Positions 18,017 to 27,943 are shown, counted from the stretch's first letter. The stretch: 64,000 nucleotides of DNA from Anaerostipes faecalis (GCF_018982945.1 NZ_JABRXE010000004.1:168062-232061); one strand, 5' to 3'. The notes: a model not told the origin generated them from the sequence alone. A program made the numbers and translations.

Positions 18017-19129
18017 GTGATTGAATTAGAACAATTAAGATACACTTTGAACTCTTTTCGAGAACCACTTGAGACACTCAGTGGTTCTCTTGCTTTAGAA
18101 GCAAAAAGAGAAAGAATCGATCAACTGGAGCTTTCCATGGAAGAACCAGGATTCTGGGATGATATTGAAGAATCTCAGAAAGTAATGAAAGAAATAAAGA
18201 GTCTGAAAAGTGTTGTAGAAGATTACGAAGATTTAAAAACAAAATATGAAGATGTGGAAACCCTGCTGGATATGGCTCAGGAGGATGAAGATGAAGAGCT
18301 GGTAACAGAAGCAGAAGAGATTATGAAAGATTTTGAAAAACAATATGAGAGTCTTCGGATTTCCACATTGCTCACGGGAGAGTATGATAAAAATAATGCC
18401 ATTTTGACACTGCATGCCGGTGCAGGTGGAACAGAATCCTGTGACTGGGCTAATATGTTATATCGAATGTTCACAAGATGGGCAGTGAAAAAAGGATATT
18501 CTACAGAAGTTATCGACTATCTGGATGGTGATGAGGCAGGACTTAAGTCTGTAACGGTGGAAATAAAAGGGGAAAATGCATATGGATATCTTCGTTCGGA
18601 GCGAGGAGTGCATCGTCTGGTAAGAATTTCTCCATTTAATGCTGCTGGAAAGCGTCAGACATCTTTTGCCTCCTGTGATGTTATGCCGGAAATTGAAGAT
18701 GATCTTGAAGTGGAGATTGCTGATGAGGATATTCGAATTGATACTTATCGCGCCAGTGGTGCAGGAGGTCAGCATATTAATAAAACAGATTCTGCAATTC
18801 GAATTACCCATCTGCCTACAGGAATCGTTGTGCAGTGCCAGAATGAAAGATCCCAGCATAAGAATAAAGATCAGGCCATGAAAATGCTGAAAACCAAGTT
18901 GTTTTTGCTGAAAGAACAACAGCACCTGGAAAAATTATCGGATATTCGTGGTGATGTGACAGATAATGGATGGGGAAGTCAGATCAGATCTTATGTTCTA
19001 CAGCCATATACTATGGTAAAAGATCATAGAACCAATCAGGAAAGCGGAAATCCAACGGCAGTGTTAGATGGTGATCTGGATGATTTTATGAATGCATATT
19101 TATCATGGGATAATCAAAAAGAAAAATAA
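18017..19129 (+). CDS. prfB: Peptide chain release factor 2
   Basis: 370-residue class I release factor for UGA and UAA. The tripeptide discriminator SPF (RISPFNAAGKR) is near residue 203 and the hydrolysis motif GGQ (GAGGQHINKTDSAIR) near residue 247. It begins with GTG, preceded by TAAGGAG, 13 bases after secA. In many bacteria the gene carries an in-frame UGA and a +1 frameshift near codon 25. Here the homologous position reads straight through (GSL followed by ALEAK), so the gene is continuous and lacks that autoregulation. Confidence 0.97.
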   Translation: MIELEQLRYTLNSFREPLETLSGSLALEAKRERIDQLELSMEEPGFWDDIEESQKVMKEIKSLKSVVEDYEDLKTKYEDVETLLDMAQEDEDEELVTEAEEIMKDFEKQYESLRISTLLTGEYDKNNAILTLHAGAGGTESCDWANMLYRMFTRWAVKKGYSTEVIDYLDGDEAGLKSVTVEIKGENAYGYLRSERGVHRLVRISPFNAAGKRQTSFASCDVMPEIEDDLEVEIADEDIRIDTYRASGAGGQHINKTDSAIRITHLPTGIVVQCQNERSQHKNKDQAMKMLKTKLFLLKEQQHLEKLSDIRGDVTDNGWGSQIRSYVLQPYTMVKDHRTNQESGNPTAVLDGDLDDFMNAYLSWDNQKEK

Positions 19130-19272
19130 TTTTAGAACAGCTGCCTGTTTCATAGTAATTATTAAATTGTATTTTTTTTAAAGCAATTTTTCCTATTGCT
19201 TCTGAAAATCATCTATGGTAGTATTCTGTAGAAAGACAATTGTACATCACAGAAAAACAAAGGAAACTTGTT

Positions 19273-19713
19273 ATGGAAAAAACAAATTATTATGTAATTA
19301 AGAAGAAAGCGGTTCCGGAAGTTTTACTGAAAGTGCTGGAGGTACAGAAGCTTTTGGATTCCAAAAAGGCACTTTCTATTTTGGAAGCTACAGAAATTGT
19401 TGGTATTAGCCGCAGTTCTTATTATAAATACAAAGATGACATTTTTCCGTTTTATTCCAGTAAAAAAGGGAAAAATATTACATTTGTTATAGAAGTCAAT
19501 GATCAGCCTGGTGTTATGGCATCGATTCTTCAGACTTTTGCAGTCTATGATGCCAATATTCTGACGATACATCAGAGTATTCCAATCAACGGGAAAGGAT
19601 TGTTGACAGTCAGTGTGGAAATTGTATCAGATGAAAGTGATGTTTCTGCAATGATTCAGGAAGTGGAACAGATGGAAAATGTTTCTTATGTAAAGATTAT
19701 TGCAATGGAATAG
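19273..19713 (+). CDS. ACT-domain protein (UPF0735/PheB-like)
   Basis: 146-residue protein with an N-terminal segment containing a short helix-turn-helix-like stretch (LSILEATEIVGISRSSYYKYKDDIFPF, about residues 35-60) and a C-terminal ACT domain (VNDQPGVMASILQTFAVYDANILTIHQ). ACT domains bind amino acids. It heads an operon with the COG3635 protein and aspartokinase, so a regulatory role in aspartate-family amino-acid synthesis is inferred. The ATG at 19273 is preferred over one at 19240 because AAAGGA precedes it. Confidence 0.85.
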   Translation: MEKTNYYVIKKKAVPEVLLKVLEVQKLLDSKKALSILEATEIVGISRSSYYKYKDDIFPFYSSKKGKNITFVIEVNDQPGVMASILQTFAVYDANILTIHQSIPINGKGLLTVSVEIVSDESDVSAMIQEVEQMENVSYVKIIAME

Positions 19714-19725
19714 CAGGAGGATATT

Positions 19726-20925
19726 ATGAAATACGTAGTGATTTTAGGAGACGGAATGGCAGATGAGCCAATAGAGAGTCTGAATGGGAAGACACCTTTA
19801 CAGACAGCGGAGAAACCGGTTATGGATGAGATGGCAAGAACAGCTGAGCAGGGAATTGCATATACTGTTCCTGAAAATCTTCCGGCAGGAAGTGATGTGG
19901 CCAATCTTTCTATGCTTGGATATGATCCGCAGCAGTATTATTCCGGACGATCTCCACTGGAAGCGTTAAGTATAGGTGTGGATATGAAGGATACAGATAT
20001 TGCTCTCCGCTGTAACGTGGTAACTGTAACTGAAGATGGAGAATATGAAGACAAAGAAATTCTTGATCACAGTGCAGGAGAAATTACCTCTGAAGAAGCA
20101 GAAGTTCTTATTGAAGCTGTAAAGAAAGAACTGGAAACAGATGAATTTAAATTTTATCCAGGAGTGAGCTATCGCCATCTTACTATTTGGGACAAAGGTC
20201 AGGTAATAGATTTAATACCGCCTCATGACATTTTAGGGAAAAAGATTGGAGATTATCTTCCAACAGAACCTAAATTAAAAGAGATGATGAAGAAAAGTTT
20301 TGATATACTTAATCATCATCCGATTAATGAAGAACGTGCAAAAAAAGGTCTTAATAAGGCAAACAGTATCTGGTTCTGGGGTGCAGGAACAAAGCCTGCT
20401 TTGGATAATTTCAAAGAAAAGACAGGTATGAATGGAGCTATGGTTTCTGCAGTCGACCTTTTAAAGGGAATTGCAGTGGGAGCAGGGATGAGAAATCTGG
20501 ATGTTGAAGGGGCCAATGGAGGCCTGGATACAAATTATCATGGAAAAGCTATGGCTGCAGTAAAATCACTACTTGAAAATGATGATGATTTCGCGTATAT
20601 TCATGTAGAAGCCCCAGATGAAATGGGACATCAGGGAAACGTTGAGAATAAGATTAAATCAATTGAATATCTGGATTCTCAGGTTGTAAAGGTTGTGAAA
20701 GAAGAACTGGAAAAAGCAGGAGAAGAATTTAGAATTCTTATTGGACCAGATCATCCAACACCTATTGCAATCCGTACACACTCTAAAGAGCCTATTCCAT
20801 TTATGATCTATGACAGTACAAAGAAAGTGGAAGGACAAAACGAGTACAGTGAAGAAACAGCAAGAAAAACAGGTCTTGTTGTGGAGCACGCATATGAATT
20901 AATGAATCGATTATTACAAAAATAA
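19726..20925 (+). CDS. COG3635 phosphoglycerate-mutase-like protein, proposed homoserine kinase
   Basis: 399-residue alkaline-phosphatase-superfamily protein. The N-terminal GDGMADEP metal-binding Asp, NLSMLGYDP near residue 66 with the nucleophile Ser in that segment, and the HVEAPDEMGHQG and GPDHPTPIAIRTH metal ligands are all present. Relatives are annotated either as cofactor-independent phosphoglycerate mutase (ApgM) or as a proposed homoserine kinase. Its placement 12 bases after an ACT regulator and 22 bases before aspartokinase supports the second role, replacing ThrB in threonine synthesis. That assignment is inference. Confidence 0.85.
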   Translation: MKYVVILGDGMADEPIESLNGKTPLQTAEKPVMDEMARTAEQGIAYTVPENLPAGSDVANLSMLGYDPQQYYSGRSPLEALSIGVDMKDTDIALRCNVVTVTEDGEYEDKEILDHSAGEITSEEAEVLIEAVKKELETDEFKFYPGVSYRHLTIWDKGQVIDLIPPHDILGKKIGDYLPTEPKLKEMMKKSFDILNHHPINEERAKKGLNKANSIWFWGAGTKPALDNFKEKTGMNGAMVSAVDLLKGIAVGAGMRNLDVEGANGGLDTNYHGKAMAAVKSLLENDDDFAYIHVEAPDEMGHQGNVENKIKSIEYLDSQVVKVVKEELEKAGEEFRILIGPDHPTPIAIRTHSKEPIPFMIYDSTKKVEGQNEYSEETARKTGLVVEHAYELMNRLLQK

Positions 20926-20947
20926 GAGAAAATGTAGGAGGCACAAA

Positions 20948-22153
20948 ATGCTGGTAGTAAAAAAATTTGGTGGTACTTCTGTTGGAAATAAAGATCGTAT
21001 CATAAATGTAGCAAAAAGATGTATTGAAGATTATCAAAAAGGAAATGATGTGGTAGTTGTTTTATCTGCCATGGGAAAAATGACAGATGAACTGATTGCA
21101 AAAGCAAAGGAGATTAATCCAAATCCATCCAGAAGAGAAATGGATATGCTGCTTACAACAGGTGAACAGACTTCTGTATCATTAATGGCAATGGCAATGG
21201 ATGCACTGGGAGTACCAGCGGTTTCCTTGAATGCCTTTCAGGTTGCAATGCATACAACATCTGCATACAGTAATGCAAGAATTAAGAGAATTGATACCGA
21301 TCGTATCTTAAATGAACTGGAACAGCGTAAAATTGTTATTGTAACAGGTTTCCAGGGAGTGGATCAGTTTGATAACTATACAACACTTGGACGTGGTGGT
21401 TCAGATACAACTGCTGTTGCACTGGCAGCTGCACTTCATGCAGATGCATGTGAAATCTACACAGATGTAGATGGAGTCTATACAGCAGACCCAAGAAAAG
21501 TATCTGTTGCAAAGAAACTTTCTGAAATTACTTATGATGAAATGCTGGAGATGGCAACACTTGGTGCAGGTGTTCTTCATAACCGTTCTGTTGAACTGGC
21601 AAAAAAACACGGAGTGCAGCTGGTTGTAAGATCCAGTATGACTACAGAAGAAGGAACTGTTGTTAGAGAAAGAGTTCGAAAAAAAGATGCTGAAATCAGT
21701 GGAGTTGCCGGAGATGATGATGCAGCAAGAATTGCAGTTCTTGGAGTTGATGATATTCCTGGTGTTGCATTTAAGATCTTTAATATTCTTGCAAAGAAAA
21801 ATGTCAATGTTGATATGATTTTACAGTCTGTAGGACAGCATAAAAATAAAAAGGATATTTCTTTTACAGTTAAAGAAGAAGATATGGATATTGCAGTTCA
21901 GGCCCTGGAAGATAATCTTCCTGATGGAAGCTATGAAGGAATCAGTGCAAGTGGAGAAATTGCAAAAGTTTCCATTATCGGAGCAGGACTGCGAAATAAT
22001 TATGGTATGGCAGCTCGTATGTTTGAGGCTTTATATGAAGCAAATATTAACATTCGCATGATTTCCACTTCTGAAATCAGAGTAACAGTTTTGGTTAATC
22101 GCGAAGATATGGTGAAAGCGATGAATGCAGCTCATGATGCATTTAAGATGTAA
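20948..22153 (+). CDS. lysC: Aspartate kinase
   Basis: 401-residue kinase catalysing the first committed step from aspartate to lysine, threonine and methionine. KFGGTSVGN at the N-terminus and the GRGGSDTTAVALAAAL motif near residue 146 define the kinase domain. Two ACT domains at about residues 260-401 (GVDDIPGVAFKIFNILAKK and SIIGAGLRNNYGMAARMFEAL) provide allosteric control by lysine or threonine. It starts after TAGGAGG and ends with a strong terminator, closing the operon that began at 19273. Confidence 0.97.
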   Translation: MLVVKKFGGTSVGNKDRIINVAKRCIEDYQKGNDVVVVLSAMGKMTDELIAKAKEINPNPSRREMDMLLTTGEQTSVSLMAMAMDALGVPAVSLNAFQVAMHTTSAYSNARIKRIDTDRILNELEQRKIVIVTGFQGVDQFDNYTTLGRGGSDTTAVALAAALHADACEIYTDVDGVYTADPRKVSVAKKLSEITYDEMLEMATLGAGVLHNRSVELAKKHGVQLVVRSSMTTEEGTVVRERVRKKDAEISGVAGDDDAARIAVLGVDDIPGVAFKIFNILAKKNVNVDMILQSVGQHKNKKDISFTVKEEDMDIAVQALEDNLPDGSYEGISASGEIAKVSIIGAGLRNNYGMAARMFEALYEANINIRMISTSEIRVTVLVNREDMVKAMNAAHDAFKM

Positions 22154-22177
22154 CCTTAAAATCAGCTAGATATAGTT

Positions 22178-22222
22178 ATCCATTTTGTTTTGAAATGTGT
22201 CAGAACAAAATGGATTTTTTTT
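22178..22222 (+). terminator. Intrinsic terminator after lysC
   Basis: ATCCATTTTGTT (22178-22189) pairs with AACAAAATGGAT (22204-22215), followed by a long T-run. Confidence 0.9.
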
Positions 22223-22268
22223 GCTTTATAAGGTAGAATAGGGGTTGAGAATAGAAAGGAGATCGACT

Positions 22269-22748
22269 ATGAAAAGAAAAGATTATATTTCATGGGATCA
22301 GTATTTTATGGGAATTGCGTTGCTTTCTGCCCAGAGAAGTAAAGATGAAAATACCCAGGTTGGAGCATGTCTGGTAAATGATCACAATAAAATATTATCT
22401 GTGGGATATAACGGAATGCCGATTGGCTGTAATGACGATGATATGCCATGGGAACGGGAAGGTGATGCATTGAATACTAAATATTTTTATGTATGTCATG
22501 CAGAACTGAATGCTATTTTAAATTACAGTGGTGGTTCTCTGGATGGTGCAAGAGTCTATGTTACTTTGTTTCCGTGCAATGAGTGTGCAAAAGCAATCAT
22601 TCAAAGCGGCATGAAAGAAGTTGTATATATGCAGGATAAATATGCTGATGATGATGCTACCATAGCATCAAAAAGAATGTTTGATATGGCGGGTGTGACC
22701 TATCGCCAGTTTGTCCCTAAAGGGCAGGTAATAGAACTAGATTTATAA
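22269..22748 (+). CDS. dCMP deaminase (ComEB-like)
   Basis: 159-residue zinc deaminase converting dCMP to dUMP for thymidylate synthesis. The zinc and catalytic motif HAE is in CHAELNAILNY near residue 78, and PCxxC is in FPCNECAKAI near residue 104. The ATG at 22269 has an AAAGGAG site 6-7 bases upstream. It is followed 18 bases later by tex, so the two are probably one transcript. Confidence 0.93.
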   Translation: MKRKDYISWDQYFMGIALLSAQRSKDENTQVGACLVNDHNKILSVGYNGMPIGCNDDDMPWEREGDALNTKYFYVCHAELNAILNYSGGSLDGARVYVTLFPCNECAKAIIQSGMKEVVYMQDKYADDDATIASKRMFDMAGVTYRQFVPKGQVIELDL

Positions 22749-22766
22749 AAGAAAGAGTAGTTGATT

Positions 22767-24911
22767 ATGGACATTATTAAAATTTTGCAGGATGAATTAG
22801 GTATTAGAAAAAATCAGGTTGAAACAACCATCAAGCTGATCGATGAAGGAAATACTATTCCATTTATAGCAAGATATCGAAAAGAAATGACAGGTGCATT
22901 GGATGATGAAACCCTTCGTACATTTCATGAGAGGCTAATGTATTTAAGGAATCTTCAGGATCGGAAAGAGGCAGTCATAAAAAATATCGAGGGGCAGGGA
23001 AAACTGACCGACCAGCTGAAAAAGGAGATTGAAGAAGCTGTAACGCTGGTTGCAGTGGAAGATTTGTATCGCCCTTACAAGCAGAAAAAAAGAACCCGTG
23101 GAATGATTGCAAAAGAAAAAGGACTGGAACCTTTAGCCAATATTGTACTTCTTCAAATGACAGAAAATCCATTGGAAAAAGAAGCAAAAGATTTCCTGGA
23201 TGAAGAAAAAGGTGTTGAAACAGTGGAAGATGCACTGAATGGAGCAAGGGATATTATTGCAGAAAATATTTCAGATAATGCAAAATATCGTACTTATATA
23301 AGAAAAACAACATGGGAGCATGGAAAAATAATTTCTGTGGCCAAGAAACCGGAAGAATCTTCTGTGTTTGATATGTACTATGATTTCGAGGAACCAATCA
23401 GGAAAATAGCAGGATACAGGATTCTGGCAATTAACAGAGGGGAAAAAGAGGGAATTCTCACTGTTAAAATTGAACCTGATCAGCAGAAAATAGCAGCTTA
23501 TCTGGCAAATCAGGTTATTACCAAAAAAAATCCTAATACTACAAAGTTTCTGCTGGAAGCCATAGAGGACAGTTATAAAAGGCTGATTGCACCGTCTATA
23601 GAGCGTGATATTCGAAGTGAACTTACTGAACATGCAGGAACTGAAGCCATTAAAGTATTTGGAAAGAATCTGGAACAATTGCTGATGCAGCCTCCTATTA
23701 CAGGACAAACAGTCCTTGGATGGGATCCTGCATTTCGTACCGGATGCAAGCTGGCTGTGGTTGATCCTACCGGGAAAGTACTGGATACAGTGGTGATTTA
23801 TCCAACAGCACCTCAAAATAAGGTAGAAGAAGCTAAGAAGACAGTAAAAGCACTGATTAAAAAATATGGTATTACACTGATTTCCATTGGGAATGGAACA
23901 GCTTCAAGAGAATCCGAGCAGATTGTTGTAGATATGTTAAAAGAACTGGATTCCCCGGTTCAGTATGTGATTACCAATGAGGCAGGTGCATCTGTATATT
24001 CTGCAAGTAAACTGGCAACAGAGGAATTTCCGAATTTTGATGTGGGACAACGAAGTGCTACGTCTATTGCAAGACGTGTACAGGACCCTTTAGCAGAATT
24101 GGTTAAAATTGAACCCAAGGCCATTGGAGTGGGACAGTATCAGCATGACATGAACCAGAAACAGCTGTCAGAAGCATTAAGTGGTGTTGTGGAAGCAACG
24201 GTAAACAAAGTAGGAGTTGACTTAAATACTGCATCAGCTTCTTTGCTGGAGTATGTATCTGGAGTGTCCAAAGCGGTAGCAAAGAATATAGTAACCTATA
24301 GAGAAGAGAACGGGCGGTTTTTAAATCGGAGACAGCTGTTGAAAGTATCTAAATTAGGACCTAAAGCCTTTGAACAATGTGCCGGATTTTTAAGGATTTC
24401 CGGAGGAGACCAGCCATTAGATGCAACAGGAGTTCATCCGGAAACTTATAAAGAAACCAAACATCTTCTGGAGACTCTTGGATATACCCTGGAAGAATTA
24501 TCCAGTGAAGGTTTTCGTGAAATTGGCAAAAAAGTTACAGATTATAAAAAGCTGGCCAAAGAACTGGGAATTGGTGAGATTACATTGCAGGATATTGTAA
24601 AAGAACTGGAAAAACCAGGACGAGATCCTCGGGAAGATATGCCAAAACCGATTCTTCGCAGTGATGTACTGGAAATGTCCGATTTAAAACCAGGAATGAA
24701 ATTAAAAGGAACCGTTCGAAATGTTATCGATTTCGGAGCTTTTGTGGATATTGGAGTCCATCAGGATGGTCTTGTGCACATTTCCCAGTTGTCAGATAAA
24801 TTTATTAAGCATCCACTGGAGGTTGTCAGTGTAGGAGATATTGTGGATGTGACAGTTTTGAGCGTTGATGAAAATAAAAAGCGAATACAGCTAAGTATGA
24901 AAGAAAAATAA
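22767..24911 (+). CDS. tex: Tex-family RNA-binding protein
   Basis: 714-residue Tex protein, a nucleic-acid-binding factor linked to transcription. In order it shows the helical N-terminal region, a YqgF/RNase-H-like domain (LGWDPAFRTGCKLAVVDPTGK near residue 325), tandem helix-hairpin-helix motifs (TASASLLEYVSGVSKAVAKNI near 495) and a C-terminal S1 domain (GTVRNVIDFGAFVDIGVHQDG near 650). All family domains are present and in the usual order. It is convergent with the SDR gene, with only two bases between the stops. Confidence 0.95.
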   Translation: MDIIKILQDELGIRKNQVETTIKLIDEGNTIPFIARYRKEMTGALDDETLRTFHERLMYLRNLQDRKEAVIKNIEGQGKLTDQLKKEIEEAVTLVAVEDLYRPYKQKKRTRGMIAKEKGLEPLANIVLLQMTENPLEKEAKDFLDEEKGVETVEDALNGARDIIAENISDNAKYRTYIRKTTWEHGKIISVAKKPEESSVFDMYYDFEEPIRKIAGYRILAINRGEKEGILTVKIEPDQQKIAAYLANQVITKKNPNTTKFLLEAIEDSYKRLIAPSIERDIRSELTEHAGTEAIKVFGKNLEQLLMQPPITGQTVLGWDPAFRTGCKLAVVDPTGKVLDTVVIYPTAPQNKVEEAKKTVKALIKKYGITLISIGNGTASRESEQIVVDMLKELDSPVQYVITNEAGASVYSASKLATEEFPNFDVGQRSATSIARRVQDPLAELVKIEPKAIGVGQYQHDMNQKQLSEALSGVVEATVNKVGVDLNTASASLLEYVSGVSKAVAKNIVTYREENGRFLNRRQLLKVSKLGPKAFEQCAGFLRISGGDQPLDATGVHPETYKETKHLLETLGYTLEELSSEGFREIGKKVTDYKKLAKELGIGEITLQDIVKELEKPGRDPREDMPKPILRSDVLEMSDLKPGMKLKGTVRNVIDFGAFVDIGVHQDGLVHISQLSDKFIKHPLEVVSVGDIVDVTVLSVDENKKRIQLSMKEK

Positions 24912-24913
24912 TA

Positions 24914-25639
24914 TTAATACCAGCCACCGGAGAATGTTATGATTTGTCCGGTCATATACTCAGGAGCCGTTGCAGTATGATAAATCATCTGTGCGGCTTC
25001 TTTTGGATCTGCAATATAGTCAGCTGGAATCTCTTCCCTTATCATTTCCACATCTTCCTCTGAAAATTCCCGGTTCATATCGGTATCAATCATTCCAAAA
25101 GCAATGGCATTGACCTGTATATTGCTGGTTGCAACCTCTTTAGCCAGTGCTTTTGTTAAGGCATTGATACCACCTTTTGTGGTGGAATATAGAACTTCAC
25201 AGGAAGCACCGACATTTCCCCAGACAGAAGAAATATTGATGATTTTTCCTGATTGATTTCTGATCATGTGAGGAAGAATATTCTGGCAGGTAGAAAATAC
25301 AGATGTGAGATTGGTGTCTATCATCTGATACCAGTCTTCTATAGATGCATCTGTAAAAAGTCCGATTTTTGAAATACCTGCATTGTTGATCAGACAGTCA
25401 ATGGTACCAAAATAATCCAGTGCCTGTGTAATCATTTCAGACACGAATTGGTGGTTACCAATGTCGCCGGTAAAAGACATACAGGATACATTCATGGAAC
25501 ATATTTCTTTCTTAAGGGAATCTAATTGTTCTGGATGACGAAAACCGTGAATAACAACATTCCAGCCTTTTTTTGCAAAATAAAGAGCAGTTTCACGTCC
25601 AATACCGCGAGAACTTCCTGTGATTAGTACTGTTTTCAT
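24914..25639 (-). CDS. FabG-like SDR oxidoreductase
   Basis: 241-residue short-chain dehydrogenase. The NADP-binding TGSSRGIGRE motif is at the N-terminus, NNAG near residue 88, the catalytic Ser in INISSVWG and the YSTTK (YxxxK) motif near residue 152. It resembles 3-oxoacyl-ACP reductases but stands outside any fatty-acid cluster, so the substrate is not known. It is monocistronic, minus strand, divergent from the LytR_C gene. Confidence 0.85.
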   Translation of the reverse strand: MKTVLITGSSRGIGRETALYFAKKGWNVVIHGFRHPEQLDSLKKEICSMNVSCMSFTGDIGNHQFVSEMITQALDYFGTIDCLINNAGISKIGLFTDASIEDWYQMIDTNLTSVFSTCQNILPHMIRNQSGKIINISSVWGNVGASCEVLYSTTKGGINALTKALAKEVATSNIQVNAIAFGMIDTDMNREFSEEDVEMIREEIPADYIADPKEAAQMIYHTATAPEYMTGQIITFSGGWY

Positions 25640-25774
25640 AATTTACCTCACAAAGTATATGATATTAAGAAAATTTTAAGGTTATCTACAAGAGATTATA
25701 ACATAGAGGATTGTTGAAATAAATCGAATAATTTGTTATACTGAACAAAGTTGTATACGGAAGGAGCAGGCACT

Positions 25775-27019
25775 ATGACAAAGAGAAAAAAAAAGGTGGG
25801 AGCAGGTGCAATTGCCGCAAGAGTTCTGGTATTGATTCTTGCAATGGTAATTGCTGGTGTTGGAAGTTTTATGGCCAGTAAAGCGTTTTTTGCCCATAGA
25901 TTTAAAGAAGATAAAAAAGCAGAAATTGCAAAACAATTAAAAGAAGAGAGTAAAGAAAGAGTTGATGTGACATTAGTTCAGATGGATGATACCATGACTA
26001 TCCGCATTTATCATAATAAAAATCAGCAGATGATTTTTGTACCATTGCGCTCAGATATGGTACTTACTCTCAATGACGATGGCAAAAAGGCAGTAAAAGA
26101 TGAACTTGGAATCAGTGATGATACAGCAACAGTATCTGATGTGATTAAATCCACCAGTGATGGAAAGTTAATGAAAGAGCAGGTTGAAAAGACTCTTGGA
26201 ATCTCAATAAATAATTATGAAACCATCACTAAAAAGAAATTTGTAAAATTGATGAATCAGGCAGGAGAAATCAAGATAAATCTTGATAAAGATATTACTT
26301 ATGAAGATTTAACAGCAAAATCAGTCACCTTAAGTGCCGGAGAAAACACACTAAATGGTAATGCTGTTTTGGCATTGCTCACAGATAATGAAATTTTTCA
26401 GGATGAAGCAGATCATATGACTTTGGTAGGAGACATCCTTGTGGAAATCTCTTCTGCCTTAAAAGATAAATCTTTATCTGAATATCAGGATTATGTGAAG
26501 ACTTATTATGAAACAGTAACATCAGATCTGTCATATGATGATGTTTCAGATTCTCTGGAGAGAATTTATGAAATCAAGGAAAAAGACTTTAATTATAAGA
26601 TTTTAGATGGAGAAGAATCTAATGGTAAATTCCAGATCGATACAGATGCTGCTAAGAATGCATTTGATGAGATCTTGTCAGAAAGCGGTGATCTGGAAGC
26701 AGCGCTGGCTACAACAGAAAAGAAGAAAGAAAGCAATGATGATTCTTCCACAAAGAGTATTACCATCGAAATTCAGAATTCAACCCAGATTTCAGGATTG
26801 GCAGGTCGTTGGAAAGATAAACTTGTCGAAGATGGATATACTGTTGGATCCGTAAAAACAAATCGTCAGGGAGAACTGACTCATACCAAGATTATAATAT
26901 CAGAAAAGGGTATGGCAAAGGATTTGGAAAGCTATTTTAAGAATCCTGAATATGAAGTTGGAGAAGTAACCAGCGGAGCAAAGATTTGTATTATTCTTGG
27001 AACAGAAGATGAAATTTAG
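25775..27019 (+). CDS. Membrane-anchored protein with a C-terminal LytR_C domain
   Basis: 414-residue protein with a basic N-terminus and one transmembrane helix (about residues 12-36), leaving the rest outside the cell. The middle region resembles a degenerate LytR-CpsA-Psr fold (IRIYHNKNQQMIFVPLRSD), but the arginine cluster needed for phosphotransfer is not evident. The last 85 residues (IEIQNSTQISGLAGRW onward) match the LytR_C domain that commonly trails LCP wall-teichoic-acid transferases. An envelope role is likely but the activity is unclear. GGAAGGAG precedes the ATG. Confidence 0.7.
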   Translation: MTKRKKKVGAGAIAARVLVLILAMVIAGVGSFMASKAFFAHRFKEDKKAEIAKQLKEESKERVDVTLVQMDDTMTIRIYHNKNQQMIFVPLRSDMVLTLNDDGKKAVKDELGISDDTATVSDVIKSTSDGKLMKEQVEKTLGISINNYETITKKKFVKLMNQAGEIKINLDKDITYEDLTAKSVTLSAGENTLNGNAVLALLTDNEIFQDEADHMTLVGDILVEISSALKDKSLSEYQDYVKTYYETVTSDLSYDDVSDSLERIYEIKEKDFNYKILDGEESNGKFQIDTDAAKNAFDEILSESGDLEAALATTEKKKESNDDSSTKSITIEIQNSTQISGLAGRWKDKLVEDGYTVGSVKTNRQGELTHTKIIISEKGMAKDLESYFKNPEYEVGEVTSGAKICIILGTEDEI

Positions 27020-27115
27020 ACGAATATCATAATTGAATAAAAAGAAAGATCTTTTCCATACTAAATGTACATTAAGACCGGGAAAATGAAGAGTGTACAT
27101 TTAGGAGGGAAGGCA

Positions 27116-27943
27116 TTGAAACATTTTATAAAAATGATCGTTGGGACATTTTGTATGGCAGTGGCCACCAATACCGTTTTTCAGCCAATGGGAATTGTAA
27201 CCGGAGGTTTTAGCGGATTAGGGATTATTCTATGGAAAATATGGAGAATCCCATTATGGGTGACAAATACCATGCTGAATGTCCCTGTTTTTTTTGCAGC
27301 TTATCATTGTAAGACAAGAAAGTTTTTCTGGAATACATTATCAGGTGCAGTTTTATTATCTCTGTTTCTTGGGATTCTGCCTCGATTTACTTTTTTTCCA
27401 AAAGATTTCTATGTGAATCTTATTTTAGGAAGTATTCTAATGGGAATCGGTCTTGGGGTTATTCTAAAAAATGGAGAATCTACCGGTGGAACAGATTTGA
27501 TGGCATCTTTGCTGAAAAACATATTTCCACAATTTAGTATAGCTGTTCTTCTTGGAATATTAGATGGAATGATTGTGTTTATGGGAATTTTTGCTTTTGG
27601 AGTTGAAAAAGCCTGTTATGCGCTTCTTTGTATTTATGGAATCACAAAGATTACAGATACAGTAGTGGAAGGACCCGGGACATTAAAGCTGATTTATATT
27701 ATAAGTGAAAAGGAAAACAGAATTGCAGAAGAAATCTTAACCAGGAAGCGAAGAGGTGTAACAAAAGTCTATGTAAAAGGCGGATATCGAGGAAAAGAGG
27801 GTTTTATGCTTATGTGCATGGTATCGAAAAAAGAGGTTTCCACAATGAAAGATATTGTGAAAAAGATAGATCCGGAGGCATTTGTGATAATTTCTGATGC
27901 ACGGGAAACTATTGGGGAGGGTTTTGTGAATTTTCAACAATAG
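27116..27943 (+). CDS. YitT-family membrane protein (DUF161/DUF2179)
   Basis: About 275 residues: five or six transmembrane helices in the first 190 (including GVILKNGESTGGTDLMASLL, a family hallmark) and a cytosolic DUF2179 domain at the end (RRGVTKVYVKGGYRGKEGFML). The function is unknown; transport has been suggested for the family. A TTG at 27116 is taken as the start because GGAGGG lies six bases upstream; in-frame ATGs at 27065 and 27086 would add up to 17 residues but lack a good ribosome binding site. Confidence 0.82.
   Translation: MKHFIKMIVGTFCMAVATNTVFQPMGIVTGGFSGLGIILWKIWRIPLWVTNTMLNVPVFFAAYHCKTRKFFWNTLSGAVLLSLFLGILPRFTFFPKDFYVNLILGSILMGIGLGVILKNGESTGGTDLMASLLKNIFPQFSIAVLLGILDGMIVFMGIFAFGVEKACYALLCIYGITKITDTVVEGPGTLKLIYIISEKENRIAEEILTRKRRGVTKVYVKGGYRGKEGFMLMCMVSKKEVSTMKDIVKKIDPEAFVIISDARETIGEGFVNFQQ

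Noticed and set aside
18041-18052. CTTTGA at the start of prfB as the RF2 slip site
   Set aside because: It is too early in the gene and a +1 shift from that frame does not enter the RF2 frame; the homologous site further on has no UGA.
23271-23816. Minus-strand open frame inside tex
   Set aside because: Antisense shadow of a complete Tex protein; no family features.
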